64,000 nt of DNA from Apostichopus japonicus (taxonomy: Eukaryota > Echinodermata > Holothuroidea > Aspidochirotida > Stichopodidae), in the NCBI RefSeq assembly GCF_037975245.1, contig NC_092564.1, positions 8,775,984 to 8,839,983 of the forward strand. Reading direction: 5' to 3'. Of the stretch, positions 13,781 through 27,140 are shown one piece after another; the stretch's first letter is position 1, and the number at the start of each line of letters is the position of its first letter. The notes under the pieces are model-generated. The model had not been told where the DNA came from. It worked only from the letters and a program-made list of their open reading frames with translations, and made no database searches. The translations under genes were made by a program, and so were the position numbers.

Positions 13781-14144
13781 TATGGAAAGCCATTTTAACA
13801 TTTAATCGGGAATTTTAGATATCTTAAATTGTGTCTTATTTTAGATATCTAAAATTCTATTTCAGATATCTAAAATTTAATTCGAGATAACTGAAATTTT
13901 ATTTCAGATATCTGAAATTGAATTCGAGATATCTAAAATAGATTTCGAGACATCTGAAATTCTAATTCAGATATCTGAAATTGAATTCGAGATATCTGAA
14001 ATTCTATTCAGATATCTGAAATTGAATTCGAGATATCTGAAATTGAATTCAAGATATCTGCAATTCTAATTCGAGATATCTGAAATTGAATTCCAGATAT
14101 CTGAAATTCATATGCAGAAATTCCCGATTAAATGTTAAAATGGC
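13781..14144. mobile_element. Inverted-repeat element with 21-bp palindromic units, copy A
   Basis: The ends are inverted copies: TATGGAAAGCC then ATTTTAACATTTAATCGGGAA at the left, and TTCCCGATTAAATGTTAAAA then TGGC at the right. The interior is about 13 head-to-tail copies of a 21-bp unit containing the palindromes AGATATCT and GAATTC, separated by GAAATT or similar. The element carries no open frame. Its right end is fused to copy B through GTAC. It is probably non-autonomous and unclassified. Confidence 0.65.
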
Positions 14145-14149
14145 GTACG

Positions 14150-14607
14150 TATGGAAAGCCATTTTAACATTTAATAGGGAATTTCAGATATCATAAATTG
14201 AATTCGAGATATCTGTAATTGAATTCGAGATATCTGAAATTCTATTTCAGATATCTAAAATTGAATTCGAGATATCTGCAATTGAATCCGAGATGTCTGA
14301 AATTCTATTTCAGATTTCTGAAATAGAATTGCAGATATCTTGACAATTACAGATATATCGAATTCAATTTCAGATATCTCGAATTCAATTTCAGATATCT
14401 CGAATCCAATTTCAGATATCTCGAATTCAATTTCAGATATCTGAAATTTTCTGGTATTTCGCGATATCTGAAATTGATTTTAAGATATCTGCAATTATTT
14501 GTAGATATCTTAAATAAATTGGGGATATCTGTAATTTAATTTGAGATAACTGAAATTATTTCGAGATATCTGAAATTCCTTATTAAATGTTAAAACGGCT
14601 TTCCATA
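14150..14607. mobile_element. Inverted-repeat element with 21-bp palindromic units, copy B
   Basis: It starts with TATGGAAAGCCATTTTAAC and ends with the near-perfect inverse, finishing GGCTTTCCATA at 14607. The interior again consists of the 21-bp AGATATCT/GAATTC units, but their direction flips near 14345, so the element is a long imperfect palindrome. The sequence GGGGCG flanks the A+B block on both sides (13775-13780 and 14608-14613) and may be a target-site duplication of the compound element. Nothing coding is present. Confidence 0.65.
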
Positions 14608-15064
14608 GGGGCGTTGTTGGAATCTAGCATACTGACTGAGTTGTTTAAAATGACGGTGCGTGTTCGGGTTGCAAATGATTTTCGATGGGTCGTGGGCCCT
14701 GTGTGCTAGTCTCAGTATCACACATGTAGCCTCTTCAAGCCAAGATCGGTAAACGGACGAACAACCAACCATCACATTAGCTTACCATATTGCAGTGGCA
14801 TTGTATTGATAAATTTAAGATGGGGTGGGGGTGGGGTGATCGATTGGTCGCGGCCGAATGCAAAAAAATTGGTTGGGTCGTCGCCTAATAAGTTTGCAGA
14901 CCGTTGGTTTAAAATATATAATTTTAGTTTTCATAGGTTATCTGAAGTAGGCTACTTTAGGAGACCGTTATGTGCGACAGAAATATTGTTATGTTTTATG
15001 ATATAGGCAGTAAGAAGCATTCATCACATTAGGCATACATGCACAATGAGCAGGCTATAACTAT
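14608..15064. other. Short gene-free gap between transposons
   Basis: No gene is recognisable. A short G-rich stretch (GGGGTGGGGGTGGGG) lies near 14822-14838. Confidence 0.4.
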
Positions 15065-15653
15065 GGTTACAGGCCACGAGACCGAAGGTCCGCTAGACCG
15101 AAGGTCCGCAAGACCGAAATGAAAAATGGTCCACGAAACCCAAACTATTACTAGGCCCCCCCCAGATCGAAACTATTACTAGGCCTATAAAAGTGGTAAG
15201 ACAAATATTACTATACCGGTATTATAACGTTGATAAAGCGCGTAATTAAAAAGAATTTACAGCCATTTCTTTTCATAGTGGATACCAGTGACTTATACTC
15301 AAGGGGGCTGGGACGGCTTGCATTGATACTACGTCTCCGCCAGTGGCGTAACCAGAGGGGATTGCAGGGGACGAAAGCCCCCGCTCTCAATAGTCTCGCC
15401 CCCCTGCTGCCCCAAATAAAATATGAGAATACAATATAATTAAATAATTAGATAAAGCGATACCCTATTTTAAACAATATTGCCCCACTTGTCAATCTCT
15501 TCGACCCGCTCCGAAGCCCCTCTTATGAAAAATTCTAGTTACGCCTATTGATGGACCATGCATAGACCATCGGTCCCGCGGAACATCAGTCTCGCGGACC
15601 ATATGTTCGCGGAAATTCGGTCTCGCGGACCTTCGGTCTCGTGGAATTCCCCC
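15065..15653. mobile_element. TIR element with GACCGAAGGTCC subterminal repeats
   Basis: CCACGAGACCGAAGG at 15074 is matched by its inverse CCTTCGGTCTCGTGG ending at 15644. Both ends carry several copies of a 15-bp unit like AGACCGAAGGTCCGC, reading inward. ATAACTAT flanks the element at 15057-15064 and 15654-15661, an 8-bp duplication that places exactly nine bases outside each core repeat. The terminal bases would be GG..CC. No transposase is present, so it is non-autonomous; the superfamily is uncertain. It is interrupted by a smaller element at 15341-15550. Confidence 0.7.
15341..15550. mobile_element. Nested small hAT-like element
   Basis: The left end is CAGTGGCGTAACCAGA. The right end is the inverse of CAATAGGCGTAACTAGA, ending at 15550. 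Next to each end is a GGGG/CCCC-rich block containing GAAGCCCC-like sequence. The flanking 8-mers do not match, so either the target duplication has decayed or the boundary is off by a few bases. It lies inside the 15065-15653 element and is therefore the younger insertion. Confidence 0.5.
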
Positions 15654-15661
15654 ATAACTAT

Positions 15662-17307
15662 TATGGCGGTGCTCCTTTCAACAATCGGTAGAACTTGTTG
15701 CTTTTCGCGTAAATTATTCTCAGAAGGAAAGATATGTGTAACTAGTTCAGTGATTTCGTTATTTTGATTTGCATTCAGCACACTAGAGCTTCATCTCAAT
15801 GAAAAGGCTTAGATTAGGAGCTAATATGTCTTTTTGTTGTCTTTCAAGTATTATTAGAACCTGTTGCTTATCGTGTACAACTTTCTTAGAAGAAATGAGA
15901 TATACCAACAATTTCTCATCCTGATATTAAATCGCTGATATTCGTGGAATGTTGAATGCAGATGGAGAATTTTTTTGGGTACTTGCCCGTAACAAGTTAG
16001 GGTAAATGTTCACAAAGATCACAGCGTTGAACTCCAGGCAACAAGTGCCCATCTGAGCCAGCGGATACTATAATACATATATAATATAACATATTATATA
16101 AAATATAATATAATATATATAGCAAGAATAGGAAGAAGTAATGATCTGCGACAGGAAGCAGTGGAATTTTGCACCGACAGCAACTGTCTCAACATTTAAG
16201 GGTGCATCTAATCTCATGACAAATACGAAAATTTTAGTAGTATTACATATTTGTCATATATGAAAGATTATATAGAATGCTCTATAAACGCTTGTTGTTA
16301 GAACATCCTATCACAGGTATAGGACCACACCAATATACAAACTATCTATTGTAAATGCAATAATATGCTGTTGATAACTTTCTCGGGAAATTCTCGTATG
16401 CTAAAAATATAAATAAAAAAAAAACAGAAAATAAATACAAATGCTCGAGACCCACTCAGACCACACTGTACCCACCACCTTTGATATATAGATAAATTAT
16501 GTAAACGTATCCTAGGCATATGCATGTATATAAGTTTAACCATTATCTACACCATCTATCTATCTATTATCAGTGACAGGTCTTTTAAAGTTCAACTTTT
16601 GACCTCAGATAAAATACTTTCAAGTCCTGAAATAGCAAGAATCACGATCTTAATGTGTCCTTTTTTTCTATTCCCTATTTTTTTTTTTTTATTGTTGTAA
16701 TACAACTTGAAGGCTACTCCGCCCTGAAATATTTAAGCAATATCACGGTCATCTTTGCTAATTAATCTCTTAGGGATGTTGTATCGCTTGAAAAATGAGT
16801 GGCCCTTTTAATTATGCAAATTTTCATACGTTTACGTGCAACAAACTAGAGACATTAAGCTGCACTGCAGTCAGTAAGACTAGCTTATATAGCCTATAAT
16901 CATGTCGATAAATAGCTATACAAACGTCAGAAGTCAGACGCCTCGAAACTTCTACTTTCACAATTGTGTAAACTGTATAAAATCTCATTCGTTATCGTGA
17001 AACATGCACACACACAAACACCCACACACAAAGCATAATTTCAATATCAATTTTACAAAAGGGCCGATTAAAGGATGTTGTTTATAGCATGTTTATACTA
17101 GTCAGGAGTATTTTAACAAAAACGAAGAAGCAGAAGAAATAAAAAGAAAAAGAAACAGAAGTTGGTGGGGAAGGTGGCCTAGAATTATTCCTATGTACTG
17201 TTGGCATGTGTTTAAGGTCCGTGCCGTATACTCATCATATTTCGCTTGCTTTAAGTCATCTGGTAACGGTTTGCAGGTGTGATGAAAATCTGATCGTTCA
17301 GTTTTCA
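15662..17307. other. Gene-free stretch
   Basis: No exon is recognisable. It contains an AT-only stretch at about 16072-16122 (ATATAATATAAC-like) and poly-A and poly-T runs near 16417 and 16679. Open frames here are short and of low complexity. Confidence 0.4.
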
Positions 17308-17315
17308 GCCAAGTT

Positions 17316-17785
17316 CAAGGGCGTAGGAACCGGGGGGCTGGGGGCGCCAGCCCCCAGTGAAAAATATGGGGGGCGGAAGTATCATTCCGCCCCCCCGCTT
17401 CGCAAGTCAGAAAACCCCTTTTTCATTTCTCAATAAATGATAAAAAATTAAAATAATCTCTCATGATTTTTTCCAATCTTATTCTCAACATGGTAATGAC
17501 TTGTTTGTGCGATTGTGGATAATCATCAGTAAGGAACTAACTGCCCTTGGTGCTAAGAAGATTTTGGCAGAAGAAAAATCTCATTTGGAGCACCAAATTG
17601 CATCTAAGGCCAGGTGAAAATGCAAACTTATTTACAAAATGGAGTGGGTGTTGAAGTGTGCTATATTGCATCAAATTGCATCTGAGGCCACCTGGAAATG
17701 CAAAAAAATCCAAATCTTAGACCCCTCCCCCAGGCCGGCCATCAGTCTTCAGCCCCCCACTCAAAAGTACCTTCCTACGACCTTG
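17316..17785. mobile_element. hAT-like MITE, family H1, copy 1 (470 bp)
   Basis: The ends are CAAGGGCGTAGGAA and TTCCTACGACCTTG (inverted, one internal mismatch). GCCAAGTT occurs at 17308-17315 and again at 17786-17793, a perfect 8-bp target-site duplication. A second copy with its own perfect duplication lies at 45126-45496. Shared internal blocks include GCGCCAGCCCCCAGTG, a GGGCGGAAGTATCATTCCGCCC hairpin and TTGGAGCACCAAATTGCATC. There is no transposase, so it must be mobilised in trans. The 8-bp duplication and CA..TG ends suit the hAT superfamily. Confidence 0.85.
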
Positions 17786-17937
17786 GCCAAGTTAGTATGT
17801 AAGGCTTGTGTGTATTCGGCCCAAAGGATAAAACTTCACTAGAAGGAAACCGACAGTGGTAAAAGATGTGTTTCATCGGTCTATGATCAACACCTCATTC
17901 CTCCTAGAATCATACAAATATAAACAATATTCATATG

Positions 17938-18140
17938 CCCTTGAAAGGAGACTCAAACCCAACTATCATTATTTGTCTATATATGTGATAGAGACTATAT
18001 TGTCATGAATAACTTTCCCAAACAGCTAAGACAAATCTGATCCCATTTGGGAGATATCAAAGAGTTATCGTCCCTTCACACATAAGGAGAAAGACTTGAT
18101 CAAGTCTAAATATGACATCATCGAGCCACATGGGCATCAA
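17938..18140 (+). repeat. Dispersed repeat family R1, copy 2
   Basis: It is collinear with 8728-8945. Both share the GGAGAC/A-CAAACCCA start and the CTTCACACA..AGAC..AGTCTAAATATGA end. The middle has diverged by substitution and indels. It is not coding. Confidence 0.45.
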
Positions 18141-19961
18141 GTTTTATCTTTTTTCCTTTATTTGTTACTCTGTTTTCTGTAATGGAGTTGGGTTTGCAAA
18201 TGCTGAAATCTAAAATATTTGAACCTCTCAAAATGACCCCAAATGATGGCATTGGTTTTAGTGTCCAAACTTGAACATTCTTACTTGAAAATATGAAAAT
18301 ATACATATCAGGGAAAGTAAAAGGTTCCTAGCTACTAGTGGCAATGTGACATCATATGTATATAAATTACAAAATGACAGCTCTTGGACATGATTTTTAA
18401 CTAGATTATCTTCCAAACGGAACTATATAGATTTTTCTTAACTTTTTGGAGGATATGAATGTAACATATATGAACCACCGCCAATCTGACCCTATTTCAG
18501 CCCAGTTCATCCACAAAAGCATTGTAATCTTATTTTAATGTTATGCCTCATCTATAATGTCTATATCTTTAGTATTAGCCTACTATTCTGAAATGAAAAT
18601 AACAGAAATTTCACAAAAGACTTAAGTCGAACGATCTTAAGACTAACTCAACCTGCACACAAATATAAATAACAAACTTTTACCGAATCAGAGGTTTCTT
18701 TACTCAGCCGTGGTTCCCGCCACATCGGAACTGAGGTTGTTCATTAAATCATTCCTAGTGCAATAAATCAAGCTTTACATTAACACGTGATATTCGACCC
18801 CCACCCCCACCCCCCCCCAAAAAATACCCAAACACCGACAATCTTTCCTGTTAAAATGTCAGAACTCTGCACTTTCTTTCTCAAAGAAACCGGTCTGCAT
18901 GTACCCAATGATTATAACAGGAATCCTAGGAATCCAAATACTATTGTAGTTGACGGTGTTATGTCAAAATAATCATTTTCTCTCTATGTCTGCTTTTAAA
19001 ACGAAATACCGTCCTTTTTACTAGAGGCGGTTTGGAATAGAAATTCGTGTTAGCCATTATACGGTTGAAAGGAGGTGTATCACGATAAACCTTTTCATAT
19101 TGTAACAGATAGTCACAAAATGTACAAACAGATAGTCATAAATACCTCCCGGACGGTAACTGCTATCAGCATGGACGGTTCGTTTAAACAAGAAAAAAAT
19201 CTTTGTGTGTGTTATAAATACATAATTAATTCATAAGGCATAAGCATAAAATCAACGTATACAAGTTGTTATGTGACAAATAGGAGAGGGCGTGCTAAGA
19301 TGTTGATGTCATTCAGTCTCCCGACGGTTATGAAGGACAAACTTAAAAACATAATATGTGGTGTCTTTGTAAATATTCTATCACACTAGAGGCATGAACA
19401 GTTTGAGTTGATACAGAACATTCTACTCTATGGTTTTGTATATCAAGTTTTATTAAGAACTTAATTGAACGTGTTTTTACAACAATGATAATTCTCAGAA
19501 GAGATAATGCTAACAATGAGTTTGATATTCTATGTATTTATTTATTATTTTGAGATAATATCATGCACGACAAAACCCCCCCCCCCCCCCCAAAAAATGT
19601 CTAGTATAACCACCATTAACCTAGACAGAAAACCTTTGGAAGCAAAATTAAACAACCATACCGTTCCTATAATCCACAGACATTAATTATTCACTTTTGT
19701 AGATAACACCAAATATAGGTTCGTGATTTTCTTTTTATTATTTGGAAATGTCCTTTTATCTCAGAGTGCCTTACGGTTATTGAATAAATATCGATCCATA
19801 AAATTCCACTGATTAGCAGAAGATTCATCCACTCTGAGTATAATATGCGCATATTCTGAAAACATAGACATATAAGATATATAAAAATATATCCCGTGAA
19901 TATGAATGAATGAATGAAGATGAATTTACTCCCATGCTGATATCAGACATGACCATGATTA

Positions 19962-19972
<11 letters not shown>
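18141..19972. other. Gene-free stretch
   Basis: No exon is recognisable. C-rich runs lie near 18799-18820 and 19576-19591. Confidence 0.4.
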
Positions 19973-20212
<240 letters not shown>

Positions 20213-23200
20213 TTGTGCGTGTAGCGCCATCTTTGTGGGATAAACCACATTTGTCACAATTGAAGAGTCGGACTTGCCTGTACAACTATTCATAGCAAAT
20301 AGACGGTACAATTGTGTGCTTTTGTTTTGTATTGCTTTGTTGATTCCTGAGAACTGCACGCAAATAACGATTCATGTTCTACAAATCATTCACCGGGGTG
20401 CCCGGAAACATGAAGAGGTGTTTTCCCGGGAACCACCCTCCCCCTCCCCCCTTCCCCTCCCTTCATACTTTCCCATGTGGCGTCCGTTGCCTAACCACAA
20501 ATAATTAAAATCCCTCACTGTGCCTGTATTGGTCACCATCAAGAACAACTATTTTGATCTTCAAAACATGTGCGTCGATTCTCTCACTTCCCATTCGTCT
20601 ATGCAATTGACAAGTCCTGACTATTACAGCCTTTCGTATTTTCTTTTTTGCCGAGCGCCTCGGTTACCCTTTCTTATCCAAAAATCCTGAGACGTTACGC
20701 CTTAGAAGCCGTTATAAACACTTAATATAAATGTTATTACGGTTTGTGCTATCTGCGTTTATTAACTTCAACATTTTCCTCAGTATTCGTCGGTAGTTAT
20801 GATACGACGTGTAATTCCCGGTAATACAAAAACAAGTACTATCCGAATTTATCTTTTAATATTATCCTTTCAATGCAATGCGCTGCTCCTTTGATGATTC
20901 CAAGTACAGAATACACGAACAATGGAAACGACTGGTCATTGTACACTATTTCTCGATAGTCATGCACGTGCCATTGTTTTACAACCTGTTAAAATGCATA
21001 AGTATGTTACCGCGAACTTTGCCTTACAAATGTCTGTCGACGCCAAGCGGAGCCAACACCTGAAGATTTCATGTCTAAGTAAAGACATGTCTGATATGAA
21101 AATTTATCGTTCACTTTGCGGTATTTCCTTTAAGAAGCTTAGTTTATAAATAATTCATGAATGGATTATTAAATATTCATGACGACAGAGGAGAGATTTA
21201 TTATACATCTCGTAGAGCGACTTAAGTCTGTTTCGCCCGTTCTGATTTTCACGAGACTCTTGTTTAATTAAGCCATGTAATCTCACCAACCCATCTGACA
21301 TTTAATAGCAGAACCAAAATATCCCTTTGGGTATAGCTACTTAAAGATTCAGTGATAGTTATCTCCCTCCTTATTGATACGGGTATTACACTGGGTTTGT
21401 TTGACAACAGAAAATTCAAGTGATTAACTGCTTGTCTCGACGAACGATACATTGCTATAAACACATAGGGTAAAAGGAAATAAATAAATAAGTAAATAAA
21501 TAAATAAACAAATAAATAAAAACAGGTAACAAAAGCCTGAGATAATGCATCATGGTTGTGAAGCCTATTACACGATTAAAGTGCCGGCGCCTATACGGTA
21601 AATTATTAAATTCATAACAGTAAACAAAACGGGCATATCATGCTTTATGTTAACTCACCGTTCCCCCCCCCCCCCCACCTCAAATACATCCACCATCGTT
21701 TATTTCATTATTCATTTCATTTCGTTTGATTTTTTTTTTGGAAGGCCGGCCAGAGCAAGAGTGTTGTTTTGGTATCACTATCTCTTCGTTTCTGAGGTCA
21801 AGGCTTCGCATTGAAATCGCGTTTTGCACAGAATATTTCTTCCAAATTACTCTTTAGCAAATCATGTTTACCACAAAAAAATCAGCGTGTGAAAAATTAC
21901 ATATACTCCTCTATAATTTTATATCCAGCCTATATGTTGCTAAATGCGCAGACATATTATATGACCTTACAGAATTGAAATAGTAGAGACTAATGGAGGT
22001 AGACCAATATCTTACGAAGGATTGAGTACAGTAATAAATACATAACATCTCTGGTAAACAATATTGATCTCCTTCGCATTTAACTGACAATACGGTACCG
22101 CTTTGCTATTCTCAGTGTACGGTATACACAAAATATCACACAAATCCGGCAAATAGAAGAATAATACGAAAACAAAATATAAAAAATAAAGGCAATAGGT
22201 TAGTTATAGGAACATATTCGTCTCGTAAGCTTTACCTGACTAAGTGTGTCAGTATAATAACGGTCCATCTATAACACTTAGTTGTCATATACATGTACTA
22301 AATAGTATATTCGAATACCCAGGACCGGCTTTAGCATGTTTCCATCCTAGTAATCTCTGTGGATACCTGCATGGCTAATTCGCCATCTTCTTTATCTGTA
22401 CAAATAACCACTAGCAATACTGTAGTTAGATCCTTCTCTATAAAGTTTGATCCCTCTCTGCATGGCAGCCTTAGGCCTACGGTATAATGCTGAAGTATTT
22501 CTGATAAACAGGTTATCCACGTTGTATGTTGCACCAGTTTGAGGTAAAGTGAAACTGCTATTGAAGCGATCGAAGCAAGACCACTTTTAGGCTCATATAG
22601 TTTTCATGAAAGAAACATGAACGATAGCCTATCAACCTCGGTAAATTGCCATGACAATATTGTGTTTATAAAGCATGGGAGACATCGTTTGTAAGTTTTC
22701 CTGCATTTGAAAGTATACGCCGAAACAATCATGGGAATCCAGTAGATTACCTGAGCGCTATGCGTAGGATTATCTGTTTCTAAACCCTAATCCTTCAAGT
22801 CAAGTTATACGTGTTATGTTATGTTAGATAGTCCTATACATAGCTAAGTGCAGTTTGTCGAAAACATCTTTCTTGAAGTATTAAAGGGAAAGTGATGCGC
22901 AAAGAACCTGCAGGAGCCGCTCGATCAGGCTTTTCCCTTCTGACATACACTAGACACGTTGTATGGTGATACCAACATTTAGAGAAATACTACTTTACTA
23001 CTAAATGATGTAAAAGCTATACCACCTCTAAAGAAAGATTGTGACCACCACAACGGTCAAAAAATGGAAATAATTATTTTAATACTGTCAAGGAATACTC
23101 CAAAAAACAATTGTTTTCCTTGAAACATCTGCTCATTTCTTAGCACCATCTGACAATTTTTGGTTCGCAGTACATTTAGGTAGTCCCTTTCAGTAACCAT

Positions 23201-26200
23201 GCTGTAATTATTCATCGCAGTGTCCACAGAGTTTAAACTTCAACTGGTTATAGAAATTAAAGTATAGTATAACGGCTTTGGTGAAAGAATGTTTCGTAAA
23301 TTCTTTCCAAGGTGACTGTTAGTTTTGTCAAAAGTCTAAAGTACGAGCGTTTTTTCCATACCTCCTGCCATCCTGCCATGATCGGATATATTACAGAGCT
23401 TGCGATGTATGATGTAAATAACGTACTAAACATCTTGTAACTCATGAGTATTTCTCAAAAGATGTAGTTATCATAATATTAAAATGTTGGACACGATTTA
23501 TCAATATCTCGACACGCATTTATATTAGTGGTCTACTGGATTTACAACAACAAAACAGTCCCCGCTATTTGACATTTCCTACGAGTTTTGCAGTCTATAT
23601 CACAAATCTCGTATTGTCAAATGTAGATTGCCAAGCATTTCAGGTCGCTAGCAGGTGACTCGAAAGAGTTGAATGCCAAAAAATTATAATATTTTGTATC
23701 TGTTTTATATCTGACAAGGTGCTTCTCTTTATCATTCCTTTGTTGATCCTCAAATGTTGTTGTACATTGCCACTGGAGATTTAAATACTTTCTATAATCT
23801 TGAACAAACCCTATTCATTGGTCATTTTGTGACGTCATACCCCGAGGTCTACATCAGCATGTAATTGCAGCCTATCGTTGACGTTTTTAAAGTTCAAATT
23901 TCATTGGGGGATTCCGCGTGTATCAAATCATATGAATAACACACATCAGGTTTCTTCTTTTATAAATTTGAAACACGTTGCTGTTCTAAATATTTTTTTT
24001 GTGTTTTTTTGTTGTTGCGAGAGCTGACCAGACGTTTTACGGGAATTAAAAGACTTTTCCCCGGTGATAGTTAACGAGTAGGTATTGAGAACTCTAAATG
24101 GAAAACGTCTTCGGGCAAAAACCAAATGACGCAGAACATGGGCAAGTAATATCAGCAAAGGTGGTTTGATGCGGCCTCATTTTTCCTTCTTTAACAAGAT
24201 AAACGAATGAATAAAGTTATACGGTTTATGTTCAAAAGGAGTACAAGACGCAATGCATCTCCTTTGACTTACAATTTACAACAACACGTGTTTATCGAGG
24301 ATTTAGGCGTTTATATAGTGGGTCTATCGTAACATATATAAGGATAACACAAATGGGGGTTAAATAAGGGGAAACATACGTTTCATTCGGTTAAATGTAG
24401 ATAATGATCACTTTGGATTAAGAAAAGGCATTTAATATTATAGATTTGGAATTGATTCAGTTTAAATGTGATCATCAGTTTACACTATGGATAAAAACCT
24501 TTTTTTGGGATAATATTTCATGTTGACTTTAAAAGAAAGGGTACCTTACAAACTACTTCAGGGTATAATAAAAGTGTGTTCTCAATTAATATGTTCTCAC
24601 CCCGTTTTTCAGTGCATACCACTACTTTTGTTATATCGCACAGAAAAGATCAACTTTCTAGCTTATTTATATGAGATATGTAAAAGAATGAAAATGACGA
24701 ATGCATTTATAGTCGAGTCGAAGATTACTATTATTGGGTGTAACCGCATCTTAATTTAAACACGCTCCCTCAAATTTAGATATCCTTTCATAAACATGCA
24801 TATTGTCTTTAGAGCCATAAATACCTTTGTGTTTAAGGCAGATCTCAATTTGCAGACCTCGTACCAGAAACGAACATTTATTCACAATAACTTGACTTTT
24901 GATCGTCTCTTCTGTATGAGCATGGTATTTTCTGTTTTTCACACATGTCAGTGTGGCAGGGAATAGACACTATTCACGCAAAGTGGACACTATATCCTAG
25001 TAATGGGTGTCATACGGACGCACGGACACTCATTACTGCCACATCAGTATAAATTCCGCTGAGACGGCCCATTGTAGGCGTTATAGCCTTACTATATGCT
25101 AATGCTATCAAGACTAAAGATGACAGCTGGGAGTACTAATCAGTGGTACATAATTATTCAGCACGAAACTTCAACGAAGACCTTCGTGGCTCTATGTAGA
25201 GCCTAACAGTTAAGACCGGCATTGAATCTTAAGCCTAACCTCATCGAACCTATAGGCGTTCGCAACAATTTATGCCGCTGCAAGTGGCCTAAGCATTGGC
25301 AGGGAATGATTTAGTATTCAAAACTGCTATGCTTAGTAGTGTTGAAGGCTGTAAACATTCCCTTACAAAATACTTTGGTTCCTGTTTACAAAAACTTCTA
25401 TATATACATCTGTGTACTTGTATATAGCACTTTGCCCATTTTGCATAGCAATTTCCGATGCGATGACGGATAAACAATACTTGGTGATCCGTCCACAGAC
25501 AATAATATAAGGTACGTAAATATGTTGTGATATGTTGGGTCGGTGTACGGATTTTGACAGATATGTGCCTGTTCAAAGCATAGACGTCACACCTTCCACT
25601 ACGAATGATGTTGCATGTATTCGGTTGCACATACTGAAGTAGACTGTCAATGGCTTTTTAATAGGGATGGTGATTAAATTATATGAACGTGGTCCCTCCC
25701 ACTCTGCCTTTACCTGTCCTAACCTGGCAGTGTGCTCCAGGGTGCCCCATATAAAAAAAAATGCTAACGAAGAATAAACCTATCACCGCCAGCATATGTT
25801 TAAAAGGCTAAAAGGAAAGTGACGTCCATGTGGTGGCTGGTGGCTGTATAGTGGGATAGGGGGGGGGGGGGAGGGGGGGATTAATCTTCGCAATTAAAGT
25901 CATTTTTACACACCTTATCTTATCTAGGCCGATTAGGTAACAATTTCGTAACATTGTCTTTCCAATGCTGTCATTTACCAAGCTAAGTCAGAGTTAGACC
26001 ATCACTCCAAAATCTTTTATTTTTGTGAGTGGTTATTCTTTAAAGTTTGATAAGAAATCAAAGAAAAGATGAGAGAGAGAGAGAGAGAAAGAGAAGAAAG
26101 GCAATGCCTAAACAGTAACTATATGTTTGTGGCTTTACTCTGACACAGTGTAACAAAACATAACTTAATTTAATATTCTACCATTTGTTTGTTCTGATTG

Positions 26201-27140
26201 GTTTGGTAAAGATATACAATTAGTGTCACCGTGCGGAGAATTGTTATGTAGTTCAACGATGATCGGTTAACGCGGCTAATATATTGTTAATAACATTGCG
26301 AATTTGTTTTATTTATCTCTACATATATACGTTTATTCTGTTGTTTGTCTCTAACCAGATGGGACAAAATAAAAAAATTCACCACCAGTAGCCTACCATG
26401 TTGTAGTAGTGACAGATACGACCTATATGTTTAAAACATTGAGAAATTGTTGTTCTGTGCTTTATGCATGGTAAAGATCAGCAATCGGACTCAACCCCGA
26501 ACACACTCAAAATAATAGAGATACCTATAGCCGTGACTACCGTATACTTTACATAATAACTATTAGGACTGAATTCTTTATCAGATAATCTGCTGTGTGT
26601 GTATTTTGCTTGTTTGTTTTGTTTATTTCTTGTATTGTCTTGTCTTGTCATGTCATGTCTGCCTTTGCTTTGATTTTCTTGTCTTTTGCGATTCGTTTCC
26701 TTTCCTCTGCGCTGTGCTGTCTTGTCTTCTGTTTATTTGTTGTTTTTTAAACAAAAATAACAACTTGACATTAACTTTCCACACTGAATACTGCTGAAAT
26801 AACTTGAATTAATAAGCTGAATGTAATGAAATATGGATTGCATTTAAATAAGACAATTAACAGTTAATACTCTCAAAGAACGCAGTTTGTTTGCCCTATA
26901 TTTTTCACAAGAATGATTAATGTTGTCACAATCACTTTGTTTCCAATGTTGATGGTCTTTGATACAAATCTAATTCAATCCGTTATACGTTTATGGCAAC
27001 ATTTGCTCATTCGTCTTTCTATGCAAACGACAGTCTCTTCAAATTCTGACACGTATAGTTAAACACAGCTTCTGACACAATGTGTGCTTACCATTGTATA
27101 TGGATAACTTACATGTCGTGATAAGTTACATATGGTTCAC
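20213..27140. other. Seven-kb gene-free stretch with small simple repeats
   Basis: No exon with start or splice context is recognisable. Simple repeats include (AAAT)n at about 21478-21523, poly-C near 21664-21677, poly-G near 25859-25879, (GA)n near 26069-26099 and a TTGTC-rich tract near 26600-26750. The longest frame, 113 codons on the - strand at 25630-25289, has no recognisable motif and no splice context. Confidence 0.4.

Noticed and set aside
25289-25630. 113-codon - strand frame
   Set aside because: Composition is ordinary, but no motif, start context or splice site supports it; kept out as a probable chance frame.
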